Assembly: GCA_023374045.1 (NCBI GenBank)
Contig: CM041777.1
Coordinates: forward strand, 103,246,046-103,310,045
Length of the DNA: 64,000 bases
Direction: 5' to 3'
DNA from: Limonium bicolor
Lineage: Eukaryota; Streptophyta; Magnoliopsida; Caryophyllales; Plumbaginaceae
This document shows, piece after piece, positions 49,638-62,365 of this stretch. The translations under genes and the position numbers were made by a program. The notes below the pieces were generated by a model that saw nothing but the letters and a program-made list of their open reading frames with translations, did not search any database and was not told where the DNA came from. Each line of letters starts with the position of its first letter. Position 1 is the first letter of the stretch.

Positions 49638-50964
49638 TGGGGCGGAGCCAGGATTTCATATATATGGGATCACTATTATTATTGAAGCTGCTAAATAATA
49701 ATAGTAATAATTAGCATAAACTTTAAATTTTTGTATTTTTAAAGAAAAGGATAAAAATATAATTAGATAGTATGATATTGCTCAAACCTTAAATAGTAGA
49801 CAATTTTTTTCTTAATTGAACAAAATTGGTTATATTTTTATTCTAATTACATAAATAAACATACCCGTTTGCAAAAAAAAATTGATCAAAAGAAAATTCA
49901 ACAAACAAGAATAATGGTTTCAGATTTATAAAATAAATTTCTAAAACTAATAATAGAGAATAAAAGTGAGAGATTGAGATTTGAAAGTGTTCCGTTGTTA
50001 TCGAAGCATGATTAGTATCTCCTCCCAATGCGAGCTTCTAAAAACTCAGAGAAACCTATGGGGATTTGGTTATAATGATTGCAAATTTTAATGAGTAATT
50101 TCTAGAGTGGTCTAAGTATTTATTGAAGGGGAAGAACAACAAAAAGAGATAAGAAACGAAGGAAAATAAATTGAAAAAAAACTATTGATTGTGGTGAGAA
50201 GGGAAGGGAAAAGATAAAAAATAATATAGTTGCTTTGATCGGGGTGTAGGAAAAAAGCATGACTCGGATTCAAACTCAGACAATCTTATTTGTTGCTTAT
50301 GTCTCTTTGATTGCCAGCCAGACTTTTACTGACTTATTCTTTTTTAGTTACACCAAATTTCTGGTTAACTCTTAATTATAACTAGACATTGACAATCTTC
50401 ACCAAAACTTAAACTGATTTAAGAATGAACAATGTATAATATGAAGATTGACGAAGCCTTTTTTAAAAACCTGTTTCCATATCCTACCACCAGCTTGTTA
50501 CATTAAGAGTTCTTTTTCCACATACAAGCGTTTCCTCAACTTGTACGTACCAATATGATATTTGTGAATTCTTATAGTACTAACTTGTGGACTGAATTCG
50601 ATTTCATGACGATAAGAAAGAAAGCAAAAGCCTAGAATCCCGGAACATTGTTAGGTGTTGTTGTACTACCCTTCCAGATTTTTCTCATTTTCATCGTGTA
50701 TTGATTCTGTTTGGGGTAGAGCCACCAGCAGGGTTTTAAAAACAATAGTTATTAGTTTCTGTAAAACTATCAGTTCACAATTTCTCAACTTTTAACAGTA
50801 GAATCCAATAATAATCTTTACATTCTAAAATCATTACCGTTCATCAGAAACCAAAACTAACAATTGACAAATTCAAAAGATTCTCAATTTCCACGATCAT
50901 TGTTCCCAAACCAAACCAATTGTTTATATGATCATTACGAACGAAGAAGTAACAATTATTATTG
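49638..50964. other. AT-rich DNA beginning with a hAT-like end
   Basis: ggggcggagccagg at about 49640 resembles the terminus of the hAT MITE at 54161-54428, but no partner end follows. The rest is AT-rich with no gene. Confidence 0.35.
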
Positions 50965-51225
50965 ATGGGAAATCTCGACAGCTCCATTTACAAGCGCATA
51001 TATCATACACTACATGATGACAACAAATACATACATATAAATATACCCATTTTATATATGGCTGGGGAGGCCGCAAGTTCCACTTATCAATATTCTTCAA
51101 TTGACCTTTTCCTCTTGCGTCAAGAAAAGCCTGAAAAGGACATTGATAATAACATTCATGTATGTATAGTTAATGCTCTTCGAAAAGACTGGTGTTGTGA
51201 TGTTAAAGTTGTCCTGGAGGAGTAA
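50965..51225 (+). CDS. Short unrecognised open frame (86 codons)
   Basis: A forward frame from the ATG at 50965 (MGNLDSS) to a TAA at 51223-51225. It encodes a mixed hydrophilic peptide with a short hydrophobic patch (about residues 25-35) and a C-terminal half with KPEKD and WCCDVK. I recognise no domain, signal peptide or family. It sits in AT-rich repeat DNA with no visible promoter. It may be chance or a gene fragment. Confidence 0.15.
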   Translation: MGNLDSSIYKRIYHTLHDDNKYIHINIPILYMAGEAASSTYQYSSIDLFLLRQEKPEKDIDNNIHVCIVNALRKDWCCDVKVVLEE

Positions 51226-51591
51226 TGTGTCTCCAAACACCCAAATAAGAACAAAAAAGAAACGCATTACGTCTATAAATCTGGGCCATCAGGCGCCGAG
51301 ACTTTTTTGTTCAACAATTTGATGTTATATTCCCTCACCAACCGATTTGGTGAATAACTCGGACAAAGAGAATCAATGATCAGCGTCTGGACTTGGAATA
51401 ATTTTACGCTTTTTAGTTTATGTATGATTGTGATTATTTTTTATAGCATTTCACTGTTATATATAATAGCAGTAGATTATTCGAGGAGTATACACGATCT
51501 ATATAAAATTCACCATAATATACTATAAATACAATCACTAATCAACTATGTCGAAACCAACAAGCCCTTGAATATAAACCATAAGCTAGTA
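51226..51591. other. Non-coding DNA
   Basis: No feature recognised. Confidence 0.4.
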
Positions 51592-51868
51592 ATATGAGTT
51601 CCCCAATTTCTTGGCTACAACCACATGTAGCTATAGACATGTACATTTGGTCATTGAAAACTGTACATGCTATCATTCAAAACTGTACGGATGTATATGT
51701 ACATGTATACAGTGAATTGTGATATTTCTGAATTTGTACTAAATGTACATACTAACTTTATAAACTGTACAACAAACTTATTAAACATGTACATTTACTC
51801 TACACAAACTGTACCATAAAAAATGTAGCAAAAAATGGCTACATATGGTTGTAGCTAAGACTCATAAT
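51592..51868. mobile_element. MITE with gtac-rich core, about 277 bp
   Basis: The left end holds tggctacaaccacatgtagc (51612-51631) and the right end the inverted form gctacatatggttgtagc (from about 51838). Between them are repeated tgtacat and actgtac words, similar in style to the core of the element at 33450-34225. The outermost bases (atgagt / actcat) also pair, with an extra stretch in the left arm. No target duplication was fixed. Confidence 0.55.
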
Positions 51869-53608
51869 TGTATAAGTTCGATGCTAGAGCAACGGAAGGA
51901 AAAGACAACAAGATTTGTGTTGACATACATCTGATCCAATATATTTTTGAATCTAATGTATTGTACTTCCTGATCTCATATCCGTTAACTTTGTGTATTT
52001 AGATGTTCATAAGCAAAAGATTTATATACTAAATTTTTATAGTATATACTTTATTAAAACCTTAAATTTTATAATCAGTTATTTTGATATAAAAATATCA
52101 CAACAAATGAGACAGGGGAGTATGTTTAAAAAAGATAAAATCTCTTTATATAAGAAAAAAACAATTGAAATCAGTCGACCGGATTGGAGACAAGACATTT
52201 AAAATGAAAGCTAGCGGAATAATATTTCGAATGAATATTATTATATAATACTGCTAGTGCCTAAATTTATCGTCCAATAATTGTTTTGGGACAATCGGCG
52301 ATTGGAAAGGTGATAGGACCCGCCAAGATTTTGATCCATGCCAATTCTTTAGAAAGGGTAATAAAGGACAAGATATGGAAGTTTTTTTTTTTTTTTGAAA
52401 CAAGGATATGGAAGTATCCAAGAACTCTGTTTACAATGAGCGGTCCGTCCGGCCCTCTTCAAGATGCCGCGTTTCAGAGTGGCCAGACTCGTTTGGGTAG
52501 TAGGATACTGCTAGTGCTACGGCTCTGAGATGCCCGTTTCAGAGGTGCGGCCAGATTGCAAGAATGTGGTATAAATAAGTTTATTATAAATGTCATATTT
52601 TGATATAATTTTCTTTATTTATTTATTTAGAGTATATTTGTATGTGATATTTATGTTCTTTTCTCATCTTATCATAAATATTTTAGAGACAATTTTAGTA
52701 GTTTATAAGATTATCAATATCATATTCTAATGCTCATATTTTATTTTATAAATAATATATATAAAATCTCAATATTTAGTTTTACGTACACACAATAATA
52801 TTTAAGTCATTTTTCTAACTATTAATTAGTTTACTGTTTTGGTTGCATACAGTAACAAAGATAACTAATTAATTATCATATTTTTATTTTATAATTTCTT
52901 ACTTATATTTTTTATATAAACTATTAACTAATTAAGTTTAGTTGAAAGTATAATAGGACCCCTATAAAATGGAAACATATTAATATATATATTTTACATG
53001 TTGAATTCTAATCAAACAATAGTTTATGATGTATTAACTTTTGTTGTATTGAGTTTATCAAGCTTTGAGTGTGAGCGGACCTTTGATAACAACAAAACTA
53101 CTTGCTTATAACATTTGTTACAAGTTTTTTTACTTAACCAAATCAAATTTTAAATGGTAATTTAATATTAATAGTTGTAGTAGAGAAAATGGTAAATACA
53201 CTACACATAACTAAGTTAACTAACTTATGCTGCAAATATGTCACACTACCAAAAATCAGTTTTCAAAACAGTTACTCATATGCCAAAACAAAACAACCAA
53301 CAAATATGCTACAAATATGCTAGTGCAAAACAGCTACAAACAAAAACAACAGATATGGCATTATTTTTGTATTTTTCTTCGTTTCTTATTTTATAAAATG
53401 TTAAAAGTGCTATAGTTTATTAAATGTAAAATCAAATAACATAAACATCATATCATTGTTTATTATAATTCGTTCTCTTCAAAATAAGATGTTTAGATAA
53501 ATTTTAATTTTAAAATTTTTGTGTACATATGTTTTAAGATTTACTTTGAAAATAAATAAAATACATAACTTTTATATGTTTTGTTAATGCTAGCTTTTCC
53601 CGACATAT
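51869..53608. other. AT-rich intergenic DNA
   Basis: No gene. The word atactgctagtgc occurs at about 52248 and 52504, flanking a less AT-rich 250-bp segment that includes two gtttcagag..ggcca phrases near 52470 and 52528. This may be a small duplicated or inserted segment. The remainder is A/T-rich. Confidence 0.4.
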
Positions 53609-53880
53609 TAGCCGTTCCAGGGTTGTATAGGGGTAGAATTATCTTTTTTTTTATTGTGTGGTGGTTAATAACTGAATCACATTAACATTCTTCGACAGTG
53701 TTAGCTTCTTTGGTACTCTTAGTTTCTTCAACAGTGTCAGCCATCCCAGTGTTGTATTTGGGGGGGGGGGGGGGGTAGGGTTATCTTTTTCAAGAGTGGT
53801 GGTTAACAACCAAACCACATTAGCATTCTTCGACGGTGTTTATAGTTTTTTCGACGGTTTAACTGTCCTAGGGTATGTTT
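53609..53880. repeat. Tandem duplication, about 140 bp, with poly-G tract
   Basis: Two consecutive copies of 'gccgttccagggttgtatag...ggggtag.gttatcttttt...gtggtggttaa.aac...cacatta.cattcttcgac'. The second copy carries a run of 16 G (53760-53775) where the first has only gggg. A further related but shorter unit follows to about 54065. Confidence 0.75.
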
Positions 53881-54037
53881 AGGGGTTTAGGGTATATTTT
53901 TGTTGTTCATTTTACACTTTTATAATGTTTTAATTATCTCGACATGTATTTAGGGTTTGAGTTTTGGGGCTTAGGATCTACATGACTTTAAACCCCAACT
54001 TACACCTTTGACGGTTTAACTATCCAAAGGTATGTTT

Positions 54038-54061
54038 GGGGGGGGGGGGGGGGGAGGGGGG
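54038..54061. repeat. G17-A-G6 tract
   Basis: Seventeen G, one A, then six G, at the same relative place in a degenerate third unit of the 53609 repeat. It could form G-quadruplexes on the plus strand. Confidence 0.9.
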
Positions 54062-54160
54062 TAGGATTTTTTCTTTTTTTGGGTAGGTTGTTGTTGTGCA
54101 AAATACTATAATATAGTCATGAAAACATGTGCAAACTATGGGCAACTACACTCAATCAGT

Positions 54161-54428
54161 CAGCGGCGTAGCTAGGGGGATCACGTGGGGTCACGTGACC
54201 CCACGTTTTTCGAAGGATTTAGAGATTCCTATATGTATAATAATTAGAGTTTATATGTATATAGTATAATGACCCGATATGTTATAGAGTTGTTGGTGGT
54301 GTAGTATTAAAGGATAAAAGTATTGAATGATTTGTCCTGGTTCAAATACAATTAAGATCAAAATATGTTAATTTTTTTCCTTTGAACAATAATGATCTCA
54401 CATAATTTATATTCCGGCTCCGCCCCTG
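54161..54428. mobile_element. hAT-type MITE with exact 8-bp target duplication
   Basis: 268 bp with ends cagcggcgtagc and gctccgcccctg, inverted repeats of each other with two mismatches. The 8-bp target duplication caatcagt is exact (54153-54160 and 54429-54436). The core contains the palindrome ggtcacgtgacc near 54189-54200. No transposase. CAGGGGCGGAGC-type ends with 8-bp duplications are typical of hAT derivatives in plants. Confidence 0.9.
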
Positions 54429-54499
54429 CAATCAGTGTAGTACAACAAGTGTTATATCCATAAGAAAATTGGTTAATTACTATCTCCCTAGCTTGTATT

Positions 54500-55347
54500 T
54501 GTTAGAACCCTGATTTTGCAGATGATGTTGACTCCATTGAATACCAGATCAAAGATGGAGTTAACCAAAAGACGAACTTCAACTACGTTCAGAATATAAA
54601 GATTCTAAAGACCAGACAGAGTCACGATGTGACACACACTCCTTTTGTAAGCCCGAGAAGATAAAGAGGCGCGTAACCAAAGCAAGAATGTGAAGTTAAT
54701 TGCCAAGATTTACCAAGTCACATAATTAAGAGAACAACGGTTGAAATCATTCAAAACGAGTAAGACTGATTGGCGGTTGAGTCAAAACAAATCAAAGGAG
54801 GAAAATTGTGGATTATCACTTTCATATCATTATGGCACATCACGAATAAGTTACTTTCAAGTCTCATCCAATACTTAAACCATCAGAAGTCATTTGTAAT
54901 GGTCAACACTTTTAGTTTACATACTTATTAGGGAGAGAGTTCACCTTTGATAGATCACCTTAAAGATGAAGTCTTATTTTTTCTTACATAATTTAATCTA
55001 GCTTATAGAGCTATTGCACTCAAATACTCCATATGTTGTATTGATCCACACTTAGAATTTTGAGTGTAAACGTTAGACAATCATTTTGTTTAACCCCAAG
55101 TATAGGAAACTAGGTAGTAATTCACATTGAATTTTCAAAACAACTTTACTATTCTTGCATCTCTGGTTTAAAAGCTTCCACATTTTGATCATCCAATCCA
55201 AGGCGAGTCCTTCTGTGTCTAACAACTCATATCGACTTGGTCAGGAACCCCGATCTTAATACGTGGTATCTGATCTTGAGTTGGATGACAATCAACCACC
55301 ATGGTAGAAACCAATAACAATCACAACAACAACAAAATTATTATAAT
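54500..55347 (+). mobile_element. Probable copia LTR, PBS and gag start (element 0)
   Basis: TGTTAGAACCC at 54500 looks like an LTR start. At 55264, tggtatctgatcttgag resembles a degenerate tRNA-iMet PBS, followed 37 bases on by an ATG (55301) opening a short Asn-rich frame (MVETNNNHNNNK) before the next element interrupts at 55348. The spacing from PBS to ATG matches the copia element at 58819-58861. The LTR's 3' end is not clean, so the element is only probable. Confidence 0.45.
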
Positions 55348-55586
55348 TGACTTAAAATCTATAATAGGTTGGGCTTAGTACGGTATGGGATTTGGGCCCG
55401 TATCGGGTTTTTTTTGGTATGGGTCCATGTTTATAAATAGACGGTTGCCTTAGGGTTGTAATTTGTTTTACACAGAGTAATACGAAACCCTAGATTACAG
55501 TTTCCTCAAAATTGTTCTTCTCTCTCTCTCTCTCTCTTCTTCGTTTTCCTTCTTTGGTTTCTTTCTATTCTTCACTCGATTTCACA
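55348..55586 (+). repeat. Copia element 1, 5' LTR
   Basis: About 239 bp, from TG at 55348 to CA at 55586, directly before the PBS. It contains a TATA box (tataaatag near 55431), a CT microsatellite near 55520-55540 and a leader-like tail. Short LTRs of this size are usual in several copia lineages. The left end was chosen as the TG nearest the break in the upstream gag frame. Confidence 0.6.
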
Positions 55587-55588
55587 AC

Positions 55589-55606
55589 TGGTATCAGAGC
55601 CAGGTT
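55589..55606 (+). promoter_or_regulatory. tRNA-iMet primer-binding site, copia element 1
   Basis: tggtatcagagccaggtt matches 18 bases of the complement of plant initiator tRNA-Met, 3 bases before the gag ATG at 55610. Confidence 0.92.
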
Positions 55607-55609
55607 GTA

Positions 55610-58073
55610 ATGGTGAATCCTATGAAATTTGAAATTTCAAGTTTCGATGGAACTGGGAATTTCACCATTTGGCAGCGGCAAGTGAAGGATCTACCAATGC
55701 AGCAGGGGATGCAGAAGGCGCTACTGGATACCAAACCAGAAGTCACGAAGCTGGAAGATTGGGACAAGATGCAGGAGAATGTGGCATCGATAATTTGTTT
55801 GTGCCTTACGGACGAAGTGGTTTATCAGATGATTAATCTTAAGGCTTCTAAAGAGATCTGGGATGTACTGGAGAAAACATATATGTCAAAATCGCTGTCT
55901 AGCAAGCTATATCTGAAACAAATGTTATACGGGCTGAAGTTGCCTGAAGGTTCAAATCTGGTACAACACGTTAATACCTTTAATTAGATTATTAGGGATT
56001 TAGGGTTATTGATGTAAAAGTGGATCATGAAGACCAAGCCATGATCCTGCTGGTTCTCTACCCCCTGCGTATGAGACTTTGATTACGACCCTCACCTCAG
56101 AGAAAGATTCGATAAAACTAGAGACGGTAACTTCAGCGCTCGTTACCCAGAACGATCATAAGCAACACACCAGTGGAGATTAGTCTCAAAGCAATGGATT
56201 GTACGTTACCAACAACTAGAAAAGGGGTAGACACAAGGACAAAAAAGTGAATGGCAAGGCAAGGGACATATCGAAGTTCAGAAGTAGGAAACATGATACT
56301 TATTATGGCTGTGGTCAGAAAGGTCACCACAAAAGAGATTATCCAAATAAGAAGAATAATAGTGGGAGTTCAAAAAGCTCTTTGAAATCATCAAACGTTG
56401 TTCAAAAGGATGACTTAGATGGTGGAGATTCAGACATACTTTCAATAACCTCAAGCAGCACTCCAGATTCGTTGATTCCTGATACAAGGTGTACATTTCA
56501 TATAACTCCTAATAAGGATTGGTTTAATACCTATAAGGCAAGAAATCAAGGTTTTATTCGATTAGAAGACGACAACCCGTGTGGTGTTGTTGGTATTAGA
56601 CAGATCAAGATTCATATGCATGATGGCATCATCAGAACGCTGACTGATGTAAGGCATGTTCCGGATCTCAAGAAGAATTTGATTTCCACTGGTACTCTGC
56701 GTAGGAACAGGTTCAATTACAAGTCAGATGATAAATACTTGAAAACAACCAGATGTTCTATGACGGTGATGAAGGGAAAGCTTACCAGAGGTAATATCTA
56801 CCAATTGGTGGGGAGCACTATGGTAGGTAAAGTTGCTGCTGCTAATATATGAAAGTGACAACACTACTTTGTGGCATATAAGTATGAGGCATATTGATGA
56901 GCAAGGTTTGGCTGAGTTGTACAAAAGTGGCCTTCTAGATGGATTAAAGAACTGTAAGATGAGATTCTACAAGTTCTGTGTGATGGGAAAGTAGTCCAAA
57001 GTATCTTTCAAAACTGGCCTACACACGATAAAAGGTCTCCTTGACTATGTGCATTCTGATGTGTGGAGGCCAACACGGGAGCAGTCTCTAGGAGGATCCA
57101 GGTACTTTCTTATATATATTGATTATTATTCTAAGAAAGTCTGGGTCTATTTCATGAAGCACAAATCAGAGGTCTTTGACAAGTTTAAGATTTGGAAAGC
57201 TGAAGGAGAAAATCACATAGGGAGGAAGGTAAAGTATCCGAGATCTGATAATGGGATGAAGTATACTGATTCAAAGTTCTAGAAATTTTGTATGGAGCAT
57301 GGTATTCAGAGGCATTTTTACAGTGAGAAAAACACCACAGTAGAATGGCATCAGTGAGAGAATGAATCACACCATTGTTGAGTAGGCCAGGTGTCTAAGG
57401 GTGAATGTACGACTTCCAAAGCAGTTATGGACAGAAGCAGTAAACATGACAATCAATCTCATTAATAGATCACCAAGGAGCTCTTTTGAGGGGAAGAACT
57501 CTGAAGAGGTATGGACTGGAGTAGATATTGATTTATCTAATTTGAAGATATTTGGTTGTCCTGCATATGTTCTAATTCCCAATGATGAGCGATCAAAGCT
57601 GGACTCCAAGTCCAAGAGATGCATTGTTCTGGGGTTTAAGAAAGGTATGAAAGGCTTCAAGTTATGGGACCCTATGGCTAAGAAGAGGATACTCAGTCGA
57701 GATGTCGTATTTAACGAGTAGTATATGCTGCAATAGGCAAGGTTAGATCAGGGGCCTACTACTACATTTGAGACTGATATTGGTCCTATAACAAATCTGG
57801 GGGACAGTTCTAGTGAGAGTACCACTAGATCAACAACAACATCAGATGAGCAGAAAGATAAGAATCAGCAGCAGGTGGAGTCTCTAATTTCTGGAGGACA
57901 AAAACATATCATTAAGCCATCTCAGAGATTTGATTATGAAGAGGTGGTCAACTATGCTCTTGCAGTTGGTATGGATGATCCATCCAATTTTCGAGAGGCT
58001 ATATCTAGCTAGGAGAAAGAAGAATGGTAGGGTGCCATGATGGAGGAGACTAAGTGTTGGAGAATGAAGATGT
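55610..58073 (+). pseudogene. Ty1/copia (Tork/Tnt1-like) gag-pol, degenerate and truncated
   Basis: Gag opens at 55610 (MVNPMKFE) with a UBN2-type domain (TIWQRQVKD, EIWDVLEKTYMSK) and stops at 55987. Beyond stops and a shifted frame, the zinc knuckle (about 56300) has lost two of its cysteines. The protease motif reads DTR in place of DTG or DSG (about 56480). Integrase pieces follow: a core part at 57049-57282 with HSDV and RSDNGMKY, and the end of integrase at 57401-57721 (LPKQLWTEAVN to RDVVFNE). The frame breaks again, then begins the N-terminal edge of reverse transcriptase (EEW.GAMMEE, about 58020-58055), where the next LTR starts. No reverse transcriptase or RNase H remains in the window. 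Multiple stops and frameshifts show it is dead. Confidence 0.88.
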
Positions 58074-58816
58074 TGTTGAGATAGTCAACCACATCAAAAG
58101 AGTCAATCACACGTTGCAAAACATAACATAGTCCGTCCAACTTGAAAGCTTGAGAGACTTCGTCGATTAGTTATGAAATTTAAGGAGCGACGACATCAAC
58201 TCTTCAATGTCCCACCAGTATGACTTGCGCCCAAATCCTCTCAACGTCAAAGTCATCTGAAGACTGGGCTGGTTCTCCCAAAGTTTACGCTTTGACCGAG
58301 TTAGTTCCTAAAAATCAAGAACTAACTCTTCCTAATGGTCATATGTAGTTTAGTATAAATAGAATCGTAACTTTCATTTTGAACTTATGCTTTACTGAGA
58401 GATGTTATTGAGAGAATCTTTGTAGAGAGCAACGTCTATATTAGAGAGAGAAAAGTACTACATTTAGTTAGCACATATCGATAGCCTCATTCTAGGCAGG
58501 TCATACTTTCACTACACTTGTCGTTGAGCTGATCAACAATCGTATTGAGTGAGTGAGTGAGAATTGTGAAGTAGATCTCTTTTACTGAGTGGGCATTGTA
58601 AGTTATTTTATTTGACCAAGAAATAAAATAACTTATATTGTGAATCCTGCAGAGTTTGACTAAGTCTTTCCATCTTTGAGCGTACTCTCAATTAGTTCGT
58701 TTGAGTCTTTCCACTTTGGAATTTGAGTAACAACTTCCGCACCCTTAGTTTGATTGAGTCAAACCATCTCAAGGACTCACATCTGAGTTGGTTTGAGTCA
58801 GCTGTCCGATGCTACA
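58074..58816 (+). repeat. Copia element 2, 5' LTR
   Basis: About 743 bp, from TGTTGAGATAG (58074; an earlier TG at 58071 is possible) to ..gctaca (58816). It has a TATA box agtataaatag near 58351 and a U5-like region with repeated 'gtttgagt' words. It interrupts element 1 at the beginning of its reverse transcriptase region. Confidence 0.75.
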
Positions 58817-58818
58817 TG

Positions 58819-58830
58819 TGGTATCAAAGT
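58819..58830 (+). promoter_or_regulatory. Degenerate tRNA-iMet PBS, copia element 2
   Basis: tggtatcaaagt, two bases after the LTR, differs from tggtatcagagc at two positions. The gag ATG follows at 58861. Confidence 0.75.
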
Positions 58831-58860
58831 CTTGTCTATCTGACATTCAATTAAGAATAA

Positions 58861-61800
58861 ATGGCAGATCTCTTTGCCAACCAAAACAATAAAATGCACT
58901 TCAAGCATCCAAGGCTCACTTTCACAAATTACGACCACTGGAAAAATGAAGTCGAGCAACATATCAAGTTAGTAAATTCTGAGTTATGGGAGATCGTCAT
59001 TGGAGGAGACCTCCTAATCAATCCAAATCGATCTACATGGACTACTAATGAATGCAAAAGGTATGAGCTAAATTGACAAGCATCTTGAGCCATCTACATA
59101 TGCCTGTCCATTCCAGAGCAGAGAAGAGTCAATCATTGCAAAACAACAAATGAAATATGGACTTTTCTCCAAGCATCCCACGAAAGAGTCACAAAGCTAA
59201 AAAATGCAAGGCTCAAGAGCTGAGAATGGACTACGAGAACTTTCTGCATAAACCAAGTGAGTCTTTGGAAGATGTACTTGATCATTTTTATTTATTAACT
59301 ACCACTATGCAAAAAATTAATATCCTACCAGATAGAGAGAGTGCCTAGCACAAGCTGCTGGACAGTCTCAGAGAAGAGTTGACAAAAACTGTAATCTCCA
59401 CCAAAGCTTGCAAAGATCTATCCAAGTGGAGCTGTTAGGACTTGGGTTCTTATCTACAGTCGGTGAATAAGTACAAGAAGAACGTCAGAAAGAAGTGCGG
59501 TAATGCATCCTCTTCTCCTGGTCAAATTACTGCAATTAATGATCAAGCCTTGTAGGTTAAGACAACCCAACATGGTCCAGAAGGTGCCTATACGCTGATA
59601 ATCAAATCCGACAAGCAAAGTTTGAGCTGGTGGACATTATAATCGAAGAAAGTGAGGATGAGACTATGGAAGACTTTGTCTTCATAGTGAATAACTTTCG
59701 AAAATTCATGCACAATAAGCCAAATCGACAAAGTCGGTCATTCTCTAATCTCTCAAAACAAATTTTTAACTCTGTCACTTGCTTTAGTTGTAACAAACCC
59801 GGTCACTTTAAGAAGGACTGCCCTCTCCTCAAAAATCTATTTGGACAACATCAAGGAAGATCGTTAATGTCATTAGTAGGATGGGGTGATTCAGACTCAG
59901 AGGATCAAGATGCAAAGTCAAGTGGATTGATTTGTCTCATGGCGCATGCCAACTGAGTCCATGATCCCTAACAACGAGGTAACACACTCCCATCTTGAGA
60001 CAAATCTTTATCGTATATCTTTCAAAGGTTTCTTAACATTGATTGCCATAATGGTTTCTAAGACTAACCCTCTCAAAGCTAATCTCAACAAAAAAATCTC
60101 TAAGTTAAGTGAAGAGCTAGAAGAATAAAAAAGTATTATGTATGCTCTAAGAGATGAAACTGAGGAGCATAAGACTATTTCTTGCTCACTTAGACTGGAT
60201 CTACAAAACTCTCGGTGTTGTGTTGACTCCCTTATAAAGGAGCTCCGCAAAACCAAAGTCTTACAGAATCCAATCAAAGGGAACAAGAGGAGTCTCATAC
60301 TCAGATTGACTCTCTAAAAAAGAATCTCACTATTTACGCTGATGAGTGTTGTTCTCTTCAGAATGGGTTGAATAACTCCGAATCTCAAATCATTACTCTA
60401 ACCTCTTCTGTTGAACAACTTAGCTGAAAGAAAAGGAGCATGCCCTCTCTTTCAAACCAGTTAATTTCATCAAACATGTCACTCCCTTTGAATTGCTTGA
60501 GTGGGCCAACTCCAAGATCAAGGAAGTTAGTCAAGATCATGATGATCTTTGAAAGAAAGTAGATTGTCAATCTATGATCTAGAGTTGGATCCCCTCAATC
60601 CAAGGCCAAGTGGCATAAAGGCAAGTTTGATATTCCAAAAAATGTTTCTAAATGCAACAATAAACCCAAGCACCAACAACAAATAGAATATTTTGACCCG
60701 TGGTGGAAAGGAAGTAAAATATATGTTAACCTTCCTTCAACCAAGATCTGTGGTTATTGTGGATGCCTTAGACATCGAGATAGTGCCTGTGATAAATTAA
60801 ACAGAGATCTTTCATTTAATCTCAAACGAGTGAGATTAACTCTTAAAGCCCGTGAAAATTGAGACAATTTGGTTCGAAAAGGGAACCCAATTAAGTACAT
60901 CCGGGTTTCCAAAACTAATAAATGATCTTTTGTTTTGTAGGTGAAGGCTCATGCAGACTACTGGTACTTAGATAGTGGATGCTCTTGCCATATGACAGGA
61001 GATCTCAATCAATTCAATTCACTTTCATCCTACAAAGGAGGTAAGGTCACCTTCGGGAACAACAATCAAGGTGAAATCGTGGGAGTTGGATCTGTAGGTA
61101 ACCCCTCCAAGTTTAAGGTAGATGGAGTCCATCTGGTCACTGAACTTCAACATAGTCTGTTAAGTATGTCACAAATTTGTGATAGATTTAATCTAGTACT
61201 TTTCTCATCCACCAATTGGAAAGATTTCAGTGAGCGTACATGGTCTTTTAAAGCCATTGGATGTAGAGAAAGAAAATCTCTACAAAATGTGTCAGAATTT
61301 AATCAACCCAGATGACCAAGTCTGTCTTAATGTTCATTCTAAAAGTTAACTTTTATGGTACACTCGACTTGATCATGCTAACCACCGGTTGTTGAATAAA
61401 ATTAAGAGTAAGGACCTAGTTCTTGGCCTACCTAACACAAATTTGATACATACTCTATTTGTGAAGCCTGTGTTAAAGGTAAACACACTCGGTCCTCCTT
61501 CAAAAGTAAGAATACTCTCTCTACTAGCTCTCCATTAGAATTACTTCATATGGATCTTGTTGGCCCCATGTGCACTCAAAGTAGAAGTGGTAAGAGGTAC
61601 ATCTTGGTCATAGTCGTTGACTATTCAAGATGGACCTGGGTTATTTTTCTATCTGCTAAGGATGAAACCTTCACTGAGTTTGCAAAGCTTTATAAAGTTT
61701 TGGTCAAAAAATTTTCTTTTACACTTAAAACATTGCGGACTGACTAGGGAACTGAGTTTTACACTGAGTCTTTTGATGAGTTCTGCAGGATTCAAGGAGC

Positions 61801-62335
61801 GTATCATCAAGTTTCAACTACAAGGACTACTGAGTAGAACAGAGTCATTGAATGAAAGAACATAACCTTGGTGGAAATGGCACACACCATACTTATTGAT
61901 AGTCAACTGACTTCAGCATACTAGGCAGAGGCAGTCAATACAGCCTATTATGTGCTTAATCACTCCTTGATACATCCCTTACTTGAAAAGACTCCTTATG
62001 AGATCCTACAACAACGTAAGCCTAACTTAATCCATCTTAGACATTTTGGATGTCGATGCTACATTTGTAACAATGATAAGGACAACTTGGGTAAGTTCTC
62101 TCCCAAGAGTGATGAAGGTATATTTCTTGGTTATTCTTTTAAAAGCAAAGCTTATCGTGTTATTAACTTAAGGACTCAGTGCCTAGAAAAAAGCCCTCAC
62201 GTCAAGTTTGATGAGTTCAGTAATATTGGCTCATCTTCTGATGAACTTGAATTTGCTCTTGATGATCATCTAGCAGATCCACAGTTCATCACAGTCCCAA
62301 TAAGCCGACTTCAAGACACTACATCCCCATAGATT
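58861..62335 (+). pseudogene. Ty1/copia (SIRE-like) gag-pol, degenerate and truncated
   Basis: Gag starts at 58861 (MADLFANQN) and stops after 71 codons, with further gag pieces in shifted frames. An intact CCHC zinc knuckle (CFSCNKPGHFKKDC) lies near 59780, and a second cysteine motif (CGYCGCLRHRDSAC) near 60750. The protease region has LDSGCSCHMTG (about 60968-61000). The integrase core has MDLVGP (61550) and LRTD before a stop at 61747, then EFYTES and a damaged third acidic region. The integrase C-terminal part runs at 61952-62332 (LRHFGCRCYIC, GIFLGYS, YRVINLRTQ). It ends just before reverse transcriptase, where a minus-strand LTR is inserted. The two zinc motifs and the long gag-protease spacer favour the SIRE/Maximus group. 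Lineage confidence is moderate. Confidence 0.88.
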
Positions 62336-62365
62336 GAAAATACTACAGGAAAATATAGTCACTTT

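Noticed and set aside
53238..53260. Second CACTA terminus (cactaccaaaaatcag)
   Set aside because: No partner end and no subterminal repeats nearby. Five-base matches are expected by chance.
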